Positions 44,461 through 52,846 are shown, counted from the stretch's first letter. The stretch: DNA of 60,832 nucleotides from Paenibacillus glycinis (GCF_009909185.1 NZ_JAAAMV010000038.1:1-60832); one strand, 5' to 3'. Notes: generated from the sequence alone by a model not told the origin. Numbers and translations: made by a program.

Positions 44461-44646
44461 ATGGCAAAATTGCAAATCACCCTCGTTCGCAGCCTGATCG
44501 GTCGCAACGAGATTCAGCGTGCGACTGTTGCTACGCTTGGTCTTCGCAAAATTCGTCAATCGGTTGTCCACAACGACAGCCCGGCTATCCGCGGCATGGT
44601 CAACAGTGTCAGCCACTTGGTAAAAGTTGAAGAAGTACAAGCATAA
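44461..44646 (+). CDS. rpmD: 50S ribosomal protein L30
   Basis: 61 aa. Bacterial-type L30: MAKLQITLVRSLIGR, then ATLGLRKIRQSVVHND and the ending VSHLVKVEEVQA. AAGGAGG precedes the ATG. It is followed by an unusually long structured gap of 107 bases before rplO. Confidence 0.98.
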   Translation: MAKLQITLVRSLIGRNEIQRATVATLGLRKIRQSVVHNDSPAIRGMVNSVSHLVKVEEVQA

Positions 44647-44689
44647 TCGCCAATCGGGGCGAAACATGAATACGAATGCTTTCGTGGAG

Positions 44690-44734
44690 AGTTTTGCTGA
44701 TCCAGCAGGCTTTGTCAGAAAGCAATGCAAAACT
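44690..44734 (+). promoter_or_regulatory. Possible three-way-junction RNA before rplO
   Basis: AGTTTTGC (44690-44697) pairs with GCAAAACT (44727-44734). Inside lie GCTG/CAGC and GCTTT/AAAGC (44709-44713 with 44719-44723) stems. The rplO ribosome site starts 3 bases after the structure. A translational control element is plausible. Confidence 0.5.
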
Positions 44735-44753
44735 TTAAGGAGGTGCAACGACG

Positions 44754-45194
44754 ATGAAATTGCATGATCTCAAACCAGCACCGGGCTCTCGTAAAGAGGG
44801 TTTCCGCGTTGGCCGTGGTATCGGTAGCGGCAACGGTAAGACATCGGGTCGCGGTCACAAAGGTCAAAATGCTCGTTCCGGCGGCGGTGTTCGCCCAGGA
44901 TTCGAGGGCGGTCAAAACCCATTGTACCGTCGCTTGCCTAAACGCGGCTTCAACAACCCGTTCCGTAAAGAGTATGCGATTGTGAACATCGATGAGTTGA
45001 ACAGCTTCGCGGCCGGCACTGAAGTAACGCCTGAACTGCTGTTGGAGCAAGGTATCGTTAAAAACCCGCAAAGCGGCATCAAAGTCTTGGGTAATGGCGA
45101 AATCACGGTTCAACTTACGGTAAAAGCAAGCAAGTTCTCTCAATCTGCGGTAGAGAAAATCCAGGCTGCCGGCGGTAAAACCGAGGTGATCTAA
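44754..45194 (+). CDS. rplO: 50S ribosomal protein L15
   Basis: 146 aa. The Gly/Arg-rich extension GSGNGKTSGRGHKGQNARSG penetrates the large subunit; the C-terminal globular part ends IQAAGGKTEVI. AAGGAGGTG precedes the ATG. Its stop codon is directly followed by the secY TTG start, so the two are coupled. Confidence 0.98.
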   Translation: MKLHDLKPAPGSRKEGFRVGRGIGSGNGKTSGRGHKGQNARSGGGVRPGFEGGQNPLYRRLPKRGFNNPFRKEYAIVNIDELNSFAAGTEVTPELLLEQGIVKNPQSGIKVLGNGEITVQLTVKASKFSQSAVEKIQAAGGKTEVI

Positions 45195-46496
45195 TTGTTC
45201 AAGACCGTGTCTAACATTTGGAAAGTGGAAGACCTTCGCAAACGGATCCTGTTCACACTGTTCATCTTGTTGGTTTACCGTATCGGTTCCTTTATTCCGG
45301 TGCCGGGCGTCAATAAGGATGTATTCACTCAGACGGACCAGGCCGGTTCTGAATTGTTTGGTTTGTTAAATACGTTTTCGGGTGGGGCGTTGTTCCAGTT
45401 CTCGATCTTCGCGATCGGGATCATGCCTTACATCACCGCATCCATCATCGTGCAGCTGCTGTCGATGGACGTTATCCCCAAATTCGCCGAATGGGCGAAG
45501 GAAGGCGAGAACGGAAAACGTAAACTTGCACAAATCACCCGTTACGGAACAATCATTCTTGGCCTTGTCCAAGGCTTTGGTACCGCAATCGGATTTAACC
45601 GGCAGTATCAGTACGATATGATTCCTGGCGCAACCGTCACGGATTACATTGTGATCGCGATTATCCTGACGGCAGGAACAGCCTTCCTCATGTGGCTCGG
45701 TGAGCAAATTACGGAGAGAGGCATCGGTAACGGGATCTCTGTCCTGATCTTTGCCGGTATCGTAGCACGACTTCCGGCACATGCTCGTTCCATCTACTCG
45801 CAAGAGTTCGTGGATGCGGGCGACGCGCTTTTCTTGGGGATCGTTAAAGTGGTTGCGATCATTATTGCGATCATGGCGATCATTGTGGGCGTTATCTTCG
45901 TCCAACAAGGGATTCGCAAAATCCCGGTACAATACGCGAAGCGCGTGGTTGGCCGGAAAATGTACGGTGGTCAATCGACCCATATTCCGCTGAAAGTAAA
46001 CGGCGCAGGCGTTATCCCGGTCATCTTCGCGGTATCGCTTTTGATGTTCCCGGTTACGATCGCGAATTTCTGGTCGACTCGTCCGTGGGCCCAATGGATT
46101 CAAACGCATATGTACTACGACAAGCCGCTTGGCATGGTGTTGTACGTAATCTTGATTATTGCGTTTACGTTCTTCTACACGTTCGTGCAAATCAATCCGG
46201 TGCAGATGGCTGATCAAATGAAGAAAAATGGCGGTTATATCCCGGGCGTTCGTCCAGGCAAACCGACTTCTTCTTACATTACGCGCGTCATGTCACGGAT
46301 CACATTGAGCGGGGCGATCTTCTTGTCGGTCATCTCGATTCTGCCGGTGTTCTTCGGAACCCTCGCGGATTTGCCTCGTGACGTGAAGCTGGGCGGTACC
46401 TCGCTCTTGATCGTAATCGGCGTTGCGCTGGATACGATGAAGCAAATCGAGACGCAGCTGATCAAACGCCACTACAAAGGGTTTATCAATAAATAA
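45195..46496 (+). CDS. secY: Protein translocase subunit SecY
   Basis: 433 aa, ten predicted membrane helices, forming the protein-conducting channel with SecE. The start is TTG at 45195 (MFKTVSNIWKVEDLRKRILF), with GAGGTGAT inside the end of rplO. The plug and first-helix region RIGSFIPVPGV and the cytosolic loop VQQGIRKIPVQYAKR, which contacts SecA and the ribosome, are intact. It is followed by a structured 87-base gap and adk. Confidence 0.98.
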   Translation: MFKTVSNIWKVEDLRKRILFTLFILLVYRIGSFIPVPGVNKDVFTQTDQAGSELFGLLNTFSGGALFQFSIFAIGIMPYITASIIVQLLSMDVIPKFAEWAKEGENGKRKLAQITRYGTIILGLVQGFGTAIGFNRQYQYDMIPGATVTDYIVIAIILTAGTAFLMWLGEQITERGIGNGISVLIFAGIVARLPAHARSIYSQEFVDAGDALFLGIVKVVAIIIAIMAIIVGVIFVQQGIRKIPVQYAKRVVGRKMYGGQSTHIPLKVNGAGVIPVIFAVSLLMFPVTIANFWSTRPWAQWIQTHMYYDKPLGMVLYVILIIAFTFFYTFVQINPVQMADQMKKNGGYIPGVRPGKPTSSYITRVMSRITLSGAIFLSVISILPVFFGTLADLPRDVKLGGTSLLIVIGVALDTMKQIETQLIKRHYKGFINK

Positions 46497-46499
46497 CAC

Positions 46500-46557
46500 T
46501 AGGTTCGCAAGCGGGATTCCGAGCATCTTGCAGGATGACGGAACCCGGCCGAGCCTA
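46500..46557 (+). promoter_or_regulatory. Nested stem-loop RNA between secY and adk
   Basis: Outer stem TAGGTTCG (46500-46507) with CGAGCCTA (46550-46557), 8 bp. Middle stem CGGGATTCCG (46512-46521) with CGGAACCCG (46539-46547), 9 bp and a bulged A. Inner stem CATC/GATG around TTGCAG. There is no U tract, so it is not a terminator. The adk ribosome site starts about 11 bases later. Confidence 0.55.
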
Positions 46558-46583
46558 TTATGTTTAAAGCGAGGAACACGCTA

Positions 46584-47237
46584 ATGAACATCTTATTCAT
46601 GGGCCCTCCAGGAGCCGGAAAAGGCACGCAGGCAGAGCGGATCGTGGAGACATTCAACATCCCGCACATCTCGACCGGCGATGCATTCCGTCTGGCAATG
46701 AAGCAAGGCACTCCGCTCGGACAAAAGGCGAAAGAATTCGTCGATCAAGGTCTCTTGGTACCGGATGAAATCACGAACGGCATCGTTCGCGAACGCCTGC
46801 AGCTCGAGGATTGCAACGAAGGCTTCTTGTTGGATGGATTTCCGCGCACGCTGCAGCAGGCAGAAGCACTGGACGTAATGTTGGCAGAAATGGGACGCAG
46901 TATCGATCACGTCGTTAACTTGAAGGTTGACCGCGGTTTGCTGCTTGCGCGTCTGACCGGTCGTCGCATTTGTAAATCGTGCGGCTCCACGTACCATGTC
47001 ATGTTCAACCCGCCGAAGCAGGAAGGCGTCTGTGATAAATGCGGCGGCGAGCTGTATCAGCGGTCAGACGATACGGAAGCGAAAGTAGGCACGCGTCTTG
47101 ACGAATACATCTCCAAAACGGCTCCATTGCTTGATTACTACGCAAGCAAAGCGGTTTTGCGCGAAGTGGACGGCGAGAAGGAAATCGACGAGGTAACGGC
47201 GGACATCGTGAACTGCTTGCGGGGAACTGCGGAATGA
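46584..47237 (+). CDS. adk: Adenylate kinase
   Basis: 217 aa. Interconverts ATP + AMP and 2 ADP. P loop GPPGAGKGTQAERI (residues 7-20); the AMP-binding segment is ISTGDAFR and DGFPRTLQQAEAL. The LID domain carries four cysteines (CKSC ... CDKC), so this is the zinc-containing Gram-positive form. The ATG at 46584 (MNILFMGPPG) follows AGCGAGG; ATG 46560 gives an unsupported extension. Stop and map start overlap by 4 bases. Confidence 0.98.
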   Translation: MNILFMGPPGAGKGTQAERIVETFNIPHISTGDAFRLAMKQGTPLGQKAKEFVDQGLLVPDEITNGIVRERLQLEDCNEGFLLDGFPRTLQQAEALDVMLAEMGRSIDHVVNLKVDRGLLLARLTGRRICKSCGSTYHVMFNPPKQEGVCDKCGGELYQRSDDTEAKVGTRLDEYISKTAPLLDYYASKAVLREVDGEKEIDEVTADIVNCLRGTAE

Positions 47238-47995
47238 TCGTATGCAAGTCCGAAGCGGAATTGCAGTATATGAGAGAAGCTGGACGAATTGTAGCGGTTA
47301 CGCATCGCTTGCTTAAAGAGGCGGTTCGGCCGGGCGTGACCACCAAGGAATTGGACGAAATCGCTGAAACGTACATTCGCAGCCAGGACGCAACACCTTC
47401 TTTTAAAGGGTACAATCAGTTTCCTGCCAGCATTTGCGCTTCTGTGAACAATGAGCTGGTACATGGCATTCCGGGCTCGCGCAAACTGAACGATGGCGAC
47501 ATCATCAGTATTGATATCGGGGCGCAGTATAAAGGGTATCACGGCGATTCGGCGTGGACCTACGGCGTCGGCCGTATTAGTGAAGAGGCGCAACGGCTGC
47601 TCGACATTACAGAACAGTCGCTTTATGCGGGACTCGCACTCGTGAAACCGGAAGTTCGCTTGTTTACTATCTCGCATGCGATCCAACAAGCAATCGAGGC
47701 GGCCGGGTTTTCCGTCGTTCGCGATTATTGCGGTCATGGGATCGGAGCTGAGCTCCATGAGGAACCGCAAATTCCGAATTACGGCATGCCTGACCGCGGA
47801 CCGCGCCTGAAGCCGGGTATGGTGCTGGCGATCGAACCGATGGTCAACATCGGAGAGCGGTACGTGCGCACACTGGCGGACAATTGGACAGTCGTCACCG
47901 AAGATCAATCATGGTGCGCTCACTTCGAGCATACGGTGGCTGTAACGGCGGATGGCTGTGAAATTTTAACCCGAACCAGGGAGCAGGCAGGTTGA
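47234..47995 (+). CDS. map: Methionine aminopeptidase, type I
   Basis: 253 aa. Removes the initiator Met. Metal ligands are visible: Asp residues in IGAQYKGYHGDSAWTYG, His in CGHGIGAELHEEP, Glu in AIEPMVNIG and Glu in FEHTVAVTADG; the substrate His is in NELVHGIPG. ATG overlaps the adk stop. It lacks the N-terminal zinc-finger extension of longer types. Confidence 0.97.
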   Translation: MIVCKSEAELQYMREAGRIVAVTHRLLKEAVRPGVTTKELDEIAETYIRSQDATPSFKGYNQFPASICASVNNELVHGIPGSRKLNDGDIISIDIGAQYKGYHGDSAWTYGVGRISEEAQRLLDITEQSLYAGLALVKPEVRLFTISHAIQQAIEAAGFSVVRDYCGHGIGAELHEEPQIPNYGMPDRGPRLKPGMVLAIEPMVNIGERYVRTLADNWTVVTEDQSWCAHFEHTVAVTADGCEILTRTREQAG

Positions 47996-48001
47996 GAACG
48001 C

Positions 48002-48283
48002 TTGGAGAATAAACCGGAGATTGGCCGAGTCGTAAAAGTGCTGCGGGGAAAAGACGAGGGCTCATACGCCGTGATCGTTCAACTGCTGGACGAACGTTTC
48101 GTACTTGTGGCCGACGGAGACAAACGTCGCTTCGATCAATCGAAGAAGAAAAACATTCTGCATCTCGAGATGCAGCCGGTCGTCAGTCATGAAGTGATTG
48201 ACAGCATGCGGGAAACCGGCCGTGTAACAAACGCGAAACTGCGTTATGCCATTCAGAAGGCAGTGCAAGGGAAAGGAGAATGA
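48002..48283 (+). CDS. KOW-domain RNA-binding protein (L14e-like, YbzG family)
   Basis: 93 aa. The KOW motif is seen in EIGRVVKVLRGKDEGSYAVI. The following ERFVLVADGDKRRFDQSKKK fits the ribosomal L14e/L6e-like group. A gene of this type commonly sits between map and infA in Bacillales (ybzG in B. subtilis). The start is TTG at 48002, 6 bases after the map stop. The infA ribosome site lies in its last codons. Function unknown; RNA or ribosome binding is inferred. Confidence 0.88.
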   Translation: MENKPEIGRVVKVLRGKDEGSYAVIVQLLDERFVLVADGDKRRFDQSKKKNILHLEMQPVVSHEVIDSMRETGRVTNAKLRYAIQKAVQGKGE

Positions 48284-48285
48284 CT

Positions 48286-48501
48286 ATGGCCAAAGAAGAC
48301 GTCATTGAAGTCGAAGGTACGGTCATCGAACCACTACCTAACGCTATGTTCAAGGTGGAACTGGAGAACGGACATCAGATTCTCGCCCATGTTTCGGGTA
48401 AGCTCAGAATGCACTTCATCCGCATTCTGACCGGAGATAAAGTAGTCATTCAGTTGTCGCCTTACGATTTGTCCAGAGGACGCATTACCTATCGGAAGTA
48501 G
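48286..48501 (+). CDS. infA: Translation initiation factor IF-1
   Basis: 71 aa, starting MAKEDVIEVEGTVIEPLP after AAAGGAGA. OB fold that binds the 30S A site during initiation. The segment HVSGKLRMHFIRILTGDKV is characteristic. It lies in its usual place between map and rpmJ. Confidence 0.98.
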   Translation: MAKEDVIEVEGTVIEPLPNAMFKVELENGHQILAHVSGKLRMHFIRILTGDKVVIQLSPYDLSRGRITYRK

Positions 48502-48545
48502 GCCGTCAGCGGTCTGCCGACGAAAGAATTCGGGAGGTAATCACA

Positions 48546-48659
48546 ATGAAGGTTAGACCGTCGGTCAAGCCGATTTGCGAAAAATGTAAAGTCATTCGCC
48601 GCAAAGGCAATGTCATGGTTATTTGTGAAAATCCGAAACACAAACAAAAACAAGGATAA
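48546..48659 (+). CDS. rpmJ: 50S ribosomal protein L36
   Basis: 37 aa, read directly from the DNA. Zinc ligands C11, C14, C27 and H32 are all present, so it is the C+ form. CGGGAGGTAA precedes the ATG. It is followed by rpsM after 17 bases. Confidence 0.98.
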   Translation: MKVRPSVKPICEKCKVIRRKGNVMVICENPKHKQKQG

Positions 48660-48676
48660 AGGAGGGATAACGGTAC

Positions 48677-49045
48677 ATGGCACGTATTGCTGGTGTAGAC
48701 TTACCGCGTGATAAACGCGTTGTCATCGCGCTGACGTACATCTTCGGTATTGGCAGAACGACTGCTAACAAAATCTTGAGCACGACCGGTATTAGCGAAA
48801 ATACCCGTGTTCGCGATTTGACGGAAGACGAAGTTAGCCAACTGCGCGAAACGATCGACAAAACGGTTAAAGTGGAAGGCGACCTGCGTCGCGAAATTTC
48901 GCTTAACATCAAACGTCTGATCGAGATCGGCTGCTATCGTGGTGTTCGTCACCGTCGCGGTCTTCCGGTTCGTGGTCAACGGACCAAAACAAATGCTCGT
49001 ACGCGTAAAGGTCCTCGTCGGACTGTAGCGAACAAGAAGAAATAA
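48677..49045 (+). CDS. rpsM: 30S ribosomal protein S13
   Basis: 122 aa, starting MARIAGVDLPRDKRVVI. The C-terminal tail RGQRTKTNARTRKGPRRT reaches the P-site tRNA. Forms the head-to-50S bridge with L5. GGAGGGA precedes the ATG. Confidence 0.98.
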   Translation: MARIAGVDLPRDKRVVIALTYIFGIGRTTANKILSTTGISENTRVRDLTEDEVSQLRETIDKTVKVEGDLRREISLNIKRLIEIGCYRGVRHRRGLPVRGQRTKTNARTRKGPRRTVANKKK

Positions 49046-49063
49046 TAAGGGGGGATAACCGAA

Positions 49064-49459
49064 ATGGCAAAACCAAAGAAAGTGGTTCGTACGAAACGTC
49101 GTGACCGTAAAAATATTGACTCTGGCGTGGCGCATATCCGCTCGACGTTCAATAATACGATCGTTACGATTACCGACCCGCACGGCAATGCGATTTCTTG
49201 GGCAAGCTCGGGTAACCTCGGCTTTAAAGGTTCCCGGAAGAGCACGCCTTATGCCGCTCAAATGGCTGCAGAATCCGCAGCGAAAGCGGCTATGGAACAT
49301 GGCATGAAAACTGTCGAAGTCATGGTTAAAGGTCCAGGCGCTGGCCGTGAAGCGGCAATCCGCTCCCTGCAAGCAGCAGGCCTTGAAGTTAACCTCATTA
49401 AAGACGTAACGCCGGTTCCGCATAACGGATGCCGTCCGCCAAAACGTCGTCGCGTATAG
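49064..49459 (+). CDS. rpsK: 30S ribosomal protein S11
   Basis: 131 aa. Starts MAKPKKVVRTKRRDRKNID. The conserved core THIRSTFNNTIVTITD-like segment (HIRSTFNNTIVTIT) and the ending TPVPHNGCRPPKRRRV are typical. Located on the 30S platform near the E site. A GGGGGGA ribosome site precedes the ATG. In Bacillales rpsD (S4) is not in this operon and is absent here too. Confidence 0.98.
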   Translation: MAKPKKVVRTKRRDRKNIDSGVAHIRSTFNNTIVTITDPHGNAISWASSGNLGFKGSRKSTPYAAQMAAESAAKAAMEHGMKTVEVMVKGPGAGREAAIRSLQAAGLEVNLIKDVTPVPHNGCRPPKRRRV

Positions 49460-49587
49460 TTCCAAAATTTGTGGTATCAAATTACTGCAACTTGTGAATA
49501 ATGGTTGTGAAGGTTTGCCATACTACATGATTTGACTGCATACGCGATAATGGTAACGGAGCGACGTTTTGAGGGAGGGTACTATTA

Positions 49588-50532
49588 GTGATTGAGATCG
49601 AAAAGCCGAAAATCGAATCCGTAGAATTGAACGAGGATGGCACATACGGACGTTTCGTTGTTGAACCGCTTGAACGCGGGTATGGAGCGACGCTCGGGAA
49701 CTCCCTTCGGAGGATCCTGCTGTCGTCGCTGCCCGGCGCAGCTGTAACTTCAGTTCAAATCGACGGTGTACTTCACGAGTTCTCTACGGTTCCAGGTGTG
49801 ATGGAAGACGTAACTGAAATCATCCTGAACCTCAAAGGCCTTTCGCTGAAAATCCATTCCGACGAAGAGAAGGTATTGGAGATTGACGCGGAAGGTGATG
49901 GCAACGTTACGGCTGGCGATATTCGCGCAGACAGCGATGTCGAGATTTTAAGCCCAGATCTTCATATCGCGACGCTGGCCTCCGGTGCACGGCTCCACAT
50001 GCGGGTATTTGCTAATCGCGGACGCGGTTATGTGCAAGCAGATCGCAACAAACGGGAAGATCAGCCGATCGGCGTGATTCCCGTGGATTCGATCTACACA
50101 CCGATTACCCGTGTTAACTACACGGTTGAGAACACTCGTGTTGGTCAAGTGACGAACTACGACAAGCTCACACTTGAAGTTTGGACCGACGGAAGCATTC
50201 GTCCGGAAGAGGCTGTCAGCCTCGGCGCCAAAATTTTGACAGAGCATCTGGATCTGTTCGTCGGTCTGACGGACGAAGCGAAAGATGCCGAGATCATGGT
50301 TGAAAAAGAAGAAGACAAGAAAGAGAAAGTGCTGGAGATGACGATCGAAGAACTCGATCTCTCGGTACGTTCTTATAACTGTCTGAAACGTGCGGGAATC
50401 AATACCGTTCAAGAGCTGATCACGAAAACCGAAGAAGACATGATGAAGGTCCGCAACCTCGGACGCAAGTCTTTGGAGGAAGTTCAAGAGAAGCTGGAAG
50501 AGCTCGGTCTTGGCCTTCGCATGGAGGAATAG
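49588..50532 (+). CDS. rpoA: DNA-directed RNA polymerase subunit alpha
   Basis: 314 aa. The GTG start (MIEIEKPKIESVELNEDG) follows GAGGGAGGG. The N-terminal dimerisation domain (LGNSLRRILLSSLPGAAVTS) assembles beta and beta'. After a flexible linker the C-terminal domain (LDLSVRSYNCLKRAGINTV, about 245-263) binds UP elements and activators. The 128-base gap from rpsK shows no convincing promoter. Confidence 0.98.
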   Translation: MIEIEKPKIESVELNEDGTYGRFVVEPLERGYGATLGNSLRRILLSSLPGAAVTSVQIDGVLHEFSTVPGVMEDVTEIILNLKGLSLKIHSDEEKVLEIDAEGDGNVTAGDIRADSDVEILSPDLHIATLASGARLHMRVFANRGRGYVQADRNKREDQPIGVIPVDSIYTPITRVNYTVENTRVGQVTNYDKLTLEVWTDGSIRPEEAVSLGAKILTEHLDLFVGLTDEAKDAEIMVEKEEDKKEKVLEMTIEELDLSVRSYNCLKRAGINTVQELITKTEEDMMKVRNLGRKSLEEVQEKLEELGLGLRMEE

Positions 50533-50582
50533 AGAGCAGCACAGACTAAGGTCGTAAGACTGGTTTAAGGAGGGGAATTTCG

Positions 50583-50951
50583 ATGGCATATTCAAAACTG
50601 AGCCGTGACGCTAGCTCCCGGAAAGCATTGTTCCGCGATCTTGTCACTGACTTGTTCTTGTATGAGCGTATTCAAACGACGGAAGCGAAAGCGAAAGAAC
50701 TTCGTCCTATCGCCGAAAAGCTGATCACGCTTGCGAAACGCGGTGATCTGCATGCACGTCGTCAAGTGGCAGCTTTTGTTCGCCGCGAGTCCATTGCAGC
50801 AGGTGAGCAGGATGCAATTCAAAAATTGTTCTCCGAGCTTGCTACCCGTTATTCGGAGCGTCCGGGCGGCTATACGCGTATTTTGAAACTAGGTCCTCGT
50901 CGCGGTGACGCGGCGCCTATGGTTTATTTGGAACTGGTGGATCGCGCGTAG
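50583..50951 (+). CDS. rplQ: 50S ribosomal protein L17
   Basis: 122 aa, starting MAYSKLSRDASSRKALFRDL. Lies near the tunnel exit. The pattern TTEAKAKELRPIAEKLITLAKRG is characteristic. AAGGAGGGG precedes the ATG. It is the last gene of the S10-spc-alpha transcription unit and has a terminator right after it, where Bacillus usually has ecfA1-ecfA2-ecfT. Confidence 0.98.
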   Translation: MAYSKLSRDASSRKALFRDLVTDLFLYERIQTTEAKAKELRPIAEKLITLAKRGDLHARRQVAAFVRRESIAAGEQDAIQKLFSELATRYSERPGGYTRILKLGPRRGDAAPMVYLELVDRA

Positions 50952-50957
50952 CAAACG

Positions 50958-50987
50958 AAGGGTGGACCTTGCGGCCACCTTTTTTTG
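50958..50987 (+). terminator. Terminator after rplQ
   Basis: AAGGGTGG pairs with CCACCTTT (one G-T), and the 3' arm runs into a T tract. It closes the S10-spc-alpha cluster. Confidence 0.8.
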
Positions 50988-51020
50988 TTGCCCGAGATGG
51001 CTTCTGTGGAGGGGAGCGGC

Positions 51021-51761
51021 GTGCGCAATATTCGCATGGCGATCAGTTATGACGGAACAACGTATTATGGCTTTCAGACGCAGCCGATCGGCAATACCGT
51101 TCAGGATGTGCTGCTGCAAGCCATACGCGTGCTTACGGGCGAACACGTGGACATGACGGCTTCCGGTCGAACCGATGCCGGTGTCCATGCCAGACGCCAA
51201 GTGATTAATTTCAAAACCTCATCGCCCATACCGGTTGATCGTTGGGCGCTTGCGCTCAACTCCAGGCTGCCGGATGATATCGTCGTTCTGCAGGCGGACG
51301 AGGTGCCCCCGCATTTTCATGCCTCTTACTTTGCCAAACGCAAAACCTATCGATATGGAATCGATACGAGCAAGTTCGGCAACGTGTTCGAACGGAAGTA
51401 TCGTTTGCATTATCCGATGCCGCTTCTTCTCGAGGAAATGAAAGCAGCCATCGCCTGCGTGAAGGGAAAACACGACTTTACGTCCTTTGCCTCGAAGCGT
51501 TCCACGAAAACGACGCATGTGCGCACGATTCTGGATGCGCGCATAGAGGAGACCGACGGCAAGTTGGATATATTCCTCACCGGGGACGGGTTCTTGTATA
51601 ACATGGTAAGGATCATCGTGGGGACATTGCTTTGGGTTGGGGAAGGCAAGCTGAGCGCTGCCGATTTCAAACGAATCCTCGAGACTCGGGATAGGTCGGC
51701 GGCGGGTCCTACGGCAATGGCGCATGGCTTGATGCTGTGGGACGTGGAGTATGACGATTAA
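51021..51761 (+). CDS. truA: tRNA pseudouridine(38-40) synthase TruA
   Basis: 246 aa. Converts uridines 38-40 in the anticodon stem. The catalytic Asp is in ASGRTDAGVHARRQV (about residues 46-60); DFTSFASKRSTK and FLYNMVRIIVGTLL are also family motifs. I chose GTG 51021 (MRNIRMAISYDG) because GGAGGGGAG lies about 4 bases upstream. The ATG at 50997 and TTG at 50985 are in frame, but the latter overlaps the rplQ terminator. Confidence 0.95.
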   Translation: MRNIRMAISYDGTTYYGFQTQPIGNTVQDVLLQAIRVLTGEHVDMTASGRTDAGVHARRQVINFKTSSPIPVDRWALALNSRLPDDIVVLQADEVPPHFHASYFAKRKTYRYGIDTSKFGNVFERKYRLHYPMPLLLEEMKAAIACVKGKHDFTSFASKRSTKTTHVRTILDARIEETDGKLDIFLTGDGFLYNMVRIIVGTLLWVGEGKLSAADFKRILETRDRSAAGPTAMAHGLMLWDVEYDD

Positions 51762-51807
51762 CCAGGATTTTTCCAATCCGGCGAGGTTTGTCCAATTAAG
51801 AAAGAGC

Positions 51808-51836
51808 TTGCACTTGCTAGGCCAATGTAGTAGAAT
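51808..51836 (+). promoter_or_regulatory. Sigma-A promoter of rplM-rpsI
   Basis: TTGCAC (51808-51813) and TAGAAT (51831-51836) are 17 bases apart, just upstream of the rplM leader structure. Confidence 0.7.
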
Positions 51837-51848
51837 ATAACTTGTGCT

Positions 51849-51960
51849 TTCTTAGTGGCTCTCCCACAGCCCCGACTAAGAATGGCCGCCAATAGCAATG
51901 CTTACGAACGTAATTGAAGCCGGTGAAACGGCAACTAATGTTATAAATGAATCGATCGTT
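51849..51960 (+). promoter_or_regulatory. L13 leader (probable autoregulatory RNA)
   Basis: TTCTTAGT (51849-51856) pairs with ACTAAGAA (51875-51882) around GGCT/AGCC, followed by a second small hairpin (GCCG/CGGC near 51918-51933). Position and the GGCTCTCCCACAGCC core fit the Firmicutes L13 leader as I remember it; not confirmed by a covariance model. Confidence 0.6.
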
Positions 51961-51983
51961 TGAATGAAGAAGGAGGATCATCC

Positions 51984-52421
51984 ATGCGCACTACCTATAT
52001 GGCTAAGCCAAATGAAGTTGAACGCAAATGGTACGTCATTGACGCGGAAGGCAAAACGCTTGGCCGTCTTGCGAGCGAAGCGGCAAGCATCATCCGCGGC
52101 AAACACAAACCACAATTTACTCCGCACGTTGACACTGGCGATTTCGTCGTGATCATCAACGCAGAGAAAATTCACCTGACGGGCAAAAAGCTTCAAAACA
52201 AAATGTACTACCGTCACTCGATGTACTCGGGCGGTTTGAAAGTAACCCCTGCTCAAGACATGATCAAGAACAAACCGGACCAAGTTTTGGAGCAAGCGAT
52301 CTACGGCATGTTGCCTAAGAATCGTCTGGGCGACAAAATGAAGATGAAGCTGAAAGTTTATGCCGGCGCAGAACATCCACATCAAGCACAAAATCCAGAA
52401 GTTTACGAACTTCGCGGGTAA
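51984..52421 (+). CDS. rplM: 50S ribosomal protein L13
   Basis: 145 aa. Early-assembly protein binding the 5' region of 23S rRNA. It starts MRTTYMAKPNEVERKWYVID after AAGGAGGA; the frame from 51960 is unsupported. The segment YRHSMYSGGLK and the C-terminal HPHQAQNPEVYELRG are typical. It is paired with rpsI, as in nearly all bacteria. Confidence 0.98.
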   Translation: MRTTYMAKPNEVERKWYVIDAEGKTLGRLASEAASIIRGKHKPQFTPHVDTGDFVVIINAEKIHLTGKKLQNKMYYRHSMYSGGLKVTPAQDMIKNKPDQVLEQAIYGMLPKNRLGDKMKMKLKVYAGAEHPHQAQNPEVYELRG

Positions 52422-52440
52422 ATAGAGGGAGGACAGTTTC

Positions 52441-52833
52441 ATGGCACAAGTTCAATACTATGGAACGGGTCGTCGTAAACACTCTGTAGCACGTGTACGT
52501 CTCGTGCCGGGTGAAGGACGAATCATTATTAACAAGCGCGACCTGAATGAATACTTCGGCTTGGAAACGTTGAAGCTGATCGTGAAACAACCGCTTGCAC
52601 TGACTGAAACGGCAAGCAAGTACGACATCCTGGTTATTGCGCATGGCGGCGGTATCTCCGGCCAAGCGGGCGCAATCCGTCACGGCATTTCCCGCGCACT
52701 GCTGAAAGCAGACCCGGAATTCCGTCCAGCTTTGAAACGCGCCGGATTCCTGACGCGTGACCCACGTATGAAAGAACGTAAAAAATACGGTCTCAAAGCT
52801 GCTCGTCGTGCACCACAATTCTCGAAACGTTAA
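52441..52833 (+). CDS. rpsI: 30S ribosomal protein S9
   Basis: 130 aa, starting MAQVQYYGTGRRKHSVARVR. The C-terminal tail KKYGLKAARRAPQFSKR ends with the Arg that touches the P-site anticodon loop. GGGAGGA precedes the ATG. A strong terminator follows. Confidence 0.98.
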   Translation: MAQVQYYGTGRRKHSVARVRLVPGEGRIIINKRDLNEYFGLETLKLIVKQPLALTETASKYDILVIAHGGGISGQAGAIRHGISRALLKADPEFRPALKRAGFLTRDPRMKERKKYGLKAARRAPQFSKR

Positions 52834-52846
52834 TCTATACCGACAA

